Source of the DNA: Amphibalanus amphitrite
Taxonomy: Eukaryota > Arthropoda > Thecostraca > Balanomorpha > Balanidae
Assembly (NCBI RefSeq): GCF_019059575.1
Contig: NW_024881531.1
Coordinates: forward strand, 744,001 to 808,000
Length of the DNA: 64,000 nt
Direction of reading: 5' to 3'
In this document: positions 60,901 through 64,000 of the stretch, in pieces
Layout: each line of letters begins with the position of its first letter
How positions within the stretch are numbered: position 1 is the first letter of the stretch
The notes under the pieces: model-generated
What the model was told of the DNA's origin: nothing
Databases searched by the model: none
The model's input: the letters and a program-made list of their open reading frames with translations, nothing else
Position numbers and translations under genes: made by a program

Positions 60901-61329
60901 GTTCGGCGGCGGGGCGACCGATGTTTTGTAAAGTCAGACGAGGGTATTGTGACAGGCGTCGTTTCGGCCCAGACAATCGAAGTCGATAATGTCCCACGAC
61001 ATGTGCGAAACCTCCGACATCGGTTGACCGTCCCTGAATGTCCGAGGCCAGGGGCTCTGCGAGCGCCAACGGTGGAGTGGTCTGATGACAGCGAGTGTGA
61101 TGGCGTGTGTGTGTCGCCAGCTCCGAGTGATGTGACGGAGTCGGACACGCGGCCGCCCAGCGTCGCTCAGTCCCCGGACCCCGATCCACCGACCGGGTCC
61201 GATGTGTCCGCAGACGAGAGTGAAACGTTCGTGCCTGCGACGCTGCGGCGTGGTACGCGTGTTCGAAGAGAGCCGGAAAGATATGGCGATGGTGTGCCAG
61301 AGGATGTAGTTGATGCGTTGATTGAATGA
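57883..61329 (+). CDS. pol: retrotransposon Pol (protease, RT, RNase H, integrase), expressed by -1 frameshift
   Basis: The frame runs from the slip site to TGA 61327-61329 (1,148 residues; Gag-Pol about 1,381). Domains in order: aspartic protease with LVDTGCSE (DTG 58003-58011); a six-copy 20-residue repeat (58288-58647); reverse transcriptase with VLDYRELN, catalytic VLDLKKAF (D at 59053) and YADD (59245-59256); RNase H with WTDAS (D 59695), E 59812 and D 59884; and integrase with an HHCC zinc finger (H 60190; CQTC near 60298) and a DDE core at D60388, D60550, E60658 (35 residues between the last two, canonical), then an SH3-like C-terminal part. No chromodomain seen. No independent start codon is needed. 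The protein would process virus-like particles, copy the RNA and integrate the cDNA. All catalytic residues are present, so the copy may be active. Confidence 0.93.
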   Translation, partial: RARRRRYISATGSAVASCRSDPRAPIIDINVNGRKCRALVDTGCSETVVWKGMVSCWERSDASLVAVNDSPVLCCGRAVVSLGVRGATVSVRAVVVPARLLGVDVLLGMTGIDALQGVSVSGGSVRFGSDNPVASVDTAAVVQREAPPEREVCRAVDTAAVVQCEVPPEREVCRAVDTAAVVQREAPPEREVCRAVDTAAVVQREVPPEREVCRAVDTATVVQREASPEREVCRAVDTAAVVQREVPPEREVCRAVDTEPELRIDETDFTAVFDDVWTVRWKWAGGVAPPPLGNSIAQYGVPSCAREKFDAELALWISEGWLREYDETMYGPAQGLIPLMVVTQAAKDKVRPVLDYRELNQHLTRHTADADVCVEELRRWRRHGRRVAVLDLKKAFLQLRVDPALWPYQTVIVQGRRYCLTRVGFGLSIAPLIMKAVVRKVLAQSPGLAEAVLPYADDLLVNEAVVSADEVAEHFARFGLTCKPPERVATGARMLGLRVAESDGPALQWSRDGESPTQAPPVLTRRSVFAWAGQLTSHVPVAGWLRPAAAWMKRTANRLSPDWDTPIVSEELQREVDEVSRRFRACDPARGQWCVTGTSVVVWTDASSIARGVVLTDPDTGAIIEDASWLRAESERDVHINISELDAALNGVNLAVAWGFRRLTLRTDSVTVHRWLSDALSGKARLRTKAQSEMLIRRRVAVFRQLVIEYELEVTIELVASAVNRADEVTRVPNAWLQTADQPTTDSSKAQPVAVAAITSASASDIRTIHENIGHQGVRRTLWYARRELGVRRVSKPAVRDVVRRCQTCASIDPAPERWPGGSLGTERTWDRLAMDVTHVHGHPYLTLVDCGPSRYAIWRRLRRAGALEIVSELENVFLERGAPAEILTDNATEFRGRVMLAFAARWDVSIRFRAAYEPGGNGIVERHHRTIKVMVARQSCSVAEAVHRYNVTPKDGSDPATAPINGVLRHPGRDVDVTPRRTSDEPGDALPLKKPGVYQVGDKVWVRRRGDRCFVKSDEGIVTGVVSAQTIEVDNVPRHVRNLRHRLTVPECPRPGALRAPTVEWSDDSECDGVCVSPAPSDVTESDTRPPSVAQSPDPDPPTGSDVSADESETFVPATLRRGTRVRREPERYGDGVPEDVVDALIE
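58288..58647 (+). repeat. 60-bp in-frame tandem repeat in pol, six copies
   Basis: Units start at 58288, 58348, 58408, 58468, 58528 and 58588, plus a 9-bp start of a seventh. Each encodes 20 residues (VDTAAVVQREAPPEREVCRA with small changes). Odd units have Ala and even units Val at residue 11, so the true unit may be 120 bp repeated three times. It lies in the linker between protease and RT and keeps the frame. Confidence 0.97.
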
Positions 61330-61365
61330 CATGTAACATGTAGAGTAATGTGGTTCTTCAGAACC

Positions 61366-61374
61366 AGGGGGTGA
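61366..61374 (+). other. polypurine tract before the 3' LTR
   Basis: AGGGGGTGA directly abuts the 3' LTR and is the likely plus-strand primer. It is short and interrupted by one T. Confidence 0.55.
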
Positions 61375-61731
61375 TGTAGCGTGACGCAAGGATGAATGTG
61401 AGCCGTATAAGTGTGAGTCAGCTTCAGCGTCGAGCTGTGAACCGGTGACCCAGCGTTGGTCATAGCCGCCGGCATCTGATGCCGGCAGGGCCGAGTTACA
61501 CCCTGCAAGTAGCTGGGCCGGGCATGACGTATGGGAGCATGATTGGCTGGTTATGATGTGAGATATATGACGTATGACAGCGCGATTGGTTGGTGATGAT
61601 GTGAGATGTGTGTCTGCGAGCTGTGGATGTGCCAGGAGGGGGATTGTGAGTTTAGTTGGCTGGAAGGCGTAGAGGAGAGCAGAATAGATCTTCTTCTTGT
61701 GCTGGACGGTGACTTTTAAGTCAGTACGACA
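61375..61731 (+). repeat. 3' LTR (357 bp)
   Basis: Same length and, on reading, same sequence as the 5' LTR. It starts 45 bp after the pol stop codon, leaving no room for an env gene. Confidence 0.96.
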
Positions 61732-61736
61732 GCGGC
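61732..61736. repeat. 5-bp target-site duplication, right (GCGGC)
   Basis: Exact copy of 56788-56792. Confidence 0.93.
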
Positions 61737-64000
61737 CGCCAACAGGCGTTTGATTGGGTTACACCAACAAGTCGCCGCCAGAGCCGCCAGAGCCTCGTTG
61801 CATCAGCGGCAGAGTCCAGCAATGTCCTATATAAGCAGCTCGCCACTCGGTGACCCGCCGCGTGCCTGTGACGCTCGTTCGCGTGGCTGGTGAGAAACCC
61901 GACCCAGCTCGTCCCCAGGTCCCAGAGAGCGCCGCGAGGTGTGCCTGTTTGCAGTTCTCTGAGACCAGACGAGGTGACTCAGGCCGCCCGATGACGCTCT
62001 CCGGGCTTTGTGACTGCGTCTGACTGGCTCAGACTAGCGCCGACAGATCGCGTCAGAGTTGGATCAGGAGGATTGGGAGCGGGTCCAACTGTCTGAGGGT
62101 GTATCGCCCGGTTCCGTCACCGTCCGCTCAGAGACGCCCTGGGAGTTCCGACGTGGGCCGGCCCCCGGGCCAGCCCGCCGAATCACGCACGCACACCGCG
62201 CCAGCCAACGTGTCGGCCCGCTGTCTCCGCGACTCAAGGGCTGAGACGGAAACTGGCGTGGGGCTGCGGCTTGTAGTGGGGATGCTGGAGACCGGTGAGG
62301 TGACTGACGAGAGTTGGCAGCGGAGGGATGTGTTGACCCATGTCGGTGATGTCAGGCTGTGTCATTTCTAGCACGGATGACTCGTTCCCGGTGAAATATT
62401 GTGGTTTGTTTGATGTAGACTGATAAAGGCGATGCTTTAGCTGGTGAAGCAGTGGCTCGATGTGGTCTCGTACTCAATCAATACCCCGGGGGATTTGTCT
62501 CGTGGGTCATTCTAACTTCCATGTCATCCACTTTTGTCTTTTTTTGCCTGAACTGGAGGTGCAACAGCTTGGGTGTGGGTCCACTCCGCTGCGGCTTTAA
62601 CCACCGGTATAACGGTATAACCGTATACTCAACCCAGACTGTTCCTTCTATCGGTACTGAGTGAGGCAATGATCCCGCCAGAGATTTCGGAGAGCTCGGT
62701 GCGGACCCCGGCTTCACCTGGGCGGTGGGTCACGTGACCCGGAGACCAGCTGATCGCCGTTCACACCCGGAGATGACATAACGTATAGCGTAACATGATG
62801 TAACGTTCCGTGTGGCGGATATTTGTAATTTGTATTTGGCGGATATTTGTAATTGGAGCGGTCACGGTGAGTGTGTCACGATCAGCTCCGCGAGCACTCG
62901 TGGGAAAACGTAACCGGATAAACCCTCCGCCGGTGGTATAGTGTGGTGCTAATTTAACTGTTCTCGGGTGACTCATAAGAGCGTCAGTCACACACCTGAT
63001 ACTGATGACGGGGTGATACGGTGTGGGGTCATCGGTGGCAGTTTCCGTCTCCCAGCTGTGTCGTGGAGCTGCGGAGACGGGAACCCCCGCTGTCTGTGGT
63101 TGGCGCTAGACAGTATCGTATGGGGTTTGGATGGATAGAGGAAGTCTGCGTACCACCCATCGCACCGCTTCCTTCCTAGGACAGAGGAACATCCGCGCTG
63201 AGGAGCCGCCCACTGACTGGGAAAACTGGACCCACGCGCCGGGCAAGAGCTGAGCCGGAGGTGCCGTTTGCCTCTCAGCAACAGCATATTGTGCAATGCA
63301 CATGATCTCACGTGCTGCGATGATGCTTGACATTTCAACTGCTTAACGGCCGTGCACGGACTCGCTTTTGAAAGGCGACCAATCATTTGCAAAGATCATC
63401 GGTTTATTTTATAGCATAACTGTTACAAATAGTGTTCACCTTTCCATTTAGTATTTTATTTATCTTTCCACATAATATTTACATCTACTTGTACTTAGTC
63501 GACGCATAATGACACCACTGCTTTATCTTTTCTCATGGTCCCTTCTCATCAATTTAAGTTTGCAATATGCTTATCCCCATTTCGCCATCTGAAATATCTC
63601 CAGTGTGGCAAACGTATGGCTATGCATGCCACAGGTGCGAAGGTTTAGTATGCCACGGCACGTTTGCATCGCCGATCCATACATATGCATGTGAGCAAAT
63701 GGGCATAATATAGTCAGAAGGACGGCACTCTCAATAAAAAGCGATGGCCCCACTTGAGCTAAAGTAACACTAATAAATCAGCCGGCTGACCCAGTGGTCG
63801 CTGAATTCCAGGTCGGGCTGCGTTACAAAGGTCCTCTGTCTCCGGGTGCGGCGGCCGCTGGCAATTATATGATAAATAAACAGGGCGGCGCGGAGGATGG
63901 CGGGCGCGGGCGCTTCCGCGGCGCTAGAGCGCCCGTCTCCATGCGGGTGAGAGTGTGTGAGCTGTATGTCCTCACACACTCACAGATTGGGCCACAGACA
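61737..64000. other. non-coding flank of the retrotransposon
   Basis: GC-rich to about 62300, then mixed, AT-rich at 63400-63780. A 24-bp-spaced direct repeat (TGGCGGATATTTGTAATT at 62813 and 62837) and a hairpin (GAGTGTGTGAG 63951-63961 / 63971-63981) are visible. No gene recognised. Confidence 0.5.
61828..61835 (+). promoter_or_regulatory. candidate TATA box (TATATAAG)
   Basis: TATATAAG lies in GC-rich DNA about 96 bp beyond the 3' LTR, independent of the LTR. No clear initiator is seen 30 bp downstream. A donor-like CTG|GTGAGA is near 61889. Only a candidate for a gene starting towards the right. Confidence 0.3.

Larger units (their letters stand above)
56793..61731 (+). mobile_element. 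complete Ty3/gypsy-like LTR retrotransposon (4,939 bp)
   Basis: Two 357-bp LTRs in direct orientation (TGTAGC...CGACA) show no difference on base-by-base reading. A GCGGC target duplication flanks the element. Inside are gag, then pol in the -1 frame with protease, RT, RNase H and integrase in that order (the Ty3/gypsy and BEL order; the RT sequence is gypsy-like). No stop or frameshift damages either frame. There is no env. A purine tract lies just before the 3' LTR; no standard tRNA primer site follows the 5' LTR. Identical LTRs mean recent insertion or gene conversion. Confidence 0.96.

Noticed and set aside
61330..61374. Possible env gene after pol
   Set aside because: Only 45 bp separate the pol stop from the 3' LTR.

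Overview
The window is eukaryotic nuclear DNA, most likely from an arthropod; a crustacean is plausible, but I cannot name the species. Evidence: a spliced animal gene (the 3' end of par-6), consensus GT/AG splice sites, many DNA transposons with terminal inverted repeats (TIRs), a truncated LINE, a complete LTR retrotransposon, long CT/GA microsatellites, and CpG-rich islands alternating with AT-rich DNA. There are no operons or bacterial-type gene arrays. Most open frames in the GC-rich islands overlap on several frames and both strands and are treated as chance.

Layout. 1-2400: last three coding exons and 3' end of par-6 (cell-polarity PDZ protein), + strand. 3.3-5.5 kb: a tRNA-like SINE remnant, then a hAT-like element with GGAGCC-repeat arms that is itself interrupted by a second TIR element. 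7.6-8.1 kb: a 53-bp tandem repeat and a (CT)n tract. 8.77-9.77 kb: a mariner-like non-autonomous element. 12.3-13.6 kb: a 5'-truncated non-LTR retrotransposon (minus strand). 13.6-44.7 kb: mainly non-coding DNA alternating between CpG-rich islands and AT-rich stretches, with small MITEs (31.2 and 35.6 kb), a 322-bp fold-back hairpin (40.1-40.5 kb) and a (GA)n tract (43.9 kb). 44.7-46.1 kb: two TIR elements lying almost end to end. 46.1-56.8 kb: GC-rich DNA with no gene I can defend.

56.79-61.73 kb: the most informative object, an apparently intact Ty3/gypsy-like LTR retrotransposon of 4,939 bp. It has two 357-bp LTRs that look identical, a 5-bp target duplication (GCGGC), an open gag, and an open pol in the -1 frame. 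A textbook -1 frameshift signal (CCCAAAC heptamer, 6-nt spacer, H-type pseudoknot) lies just after the zinc knuckle. A six-copy in-frame 20-residue repeat sits between protease and reverse transcriptase, and pol carries RT, RNase H and DDE integrase with their catalytic residues. It inserted recently and may still be mobile. 61.74-64 kb is non-coding as far as I can see, with one TATA-like promoter candidate.

All coordinates and alignments were made by eye; GC-island boundaries are approximate.
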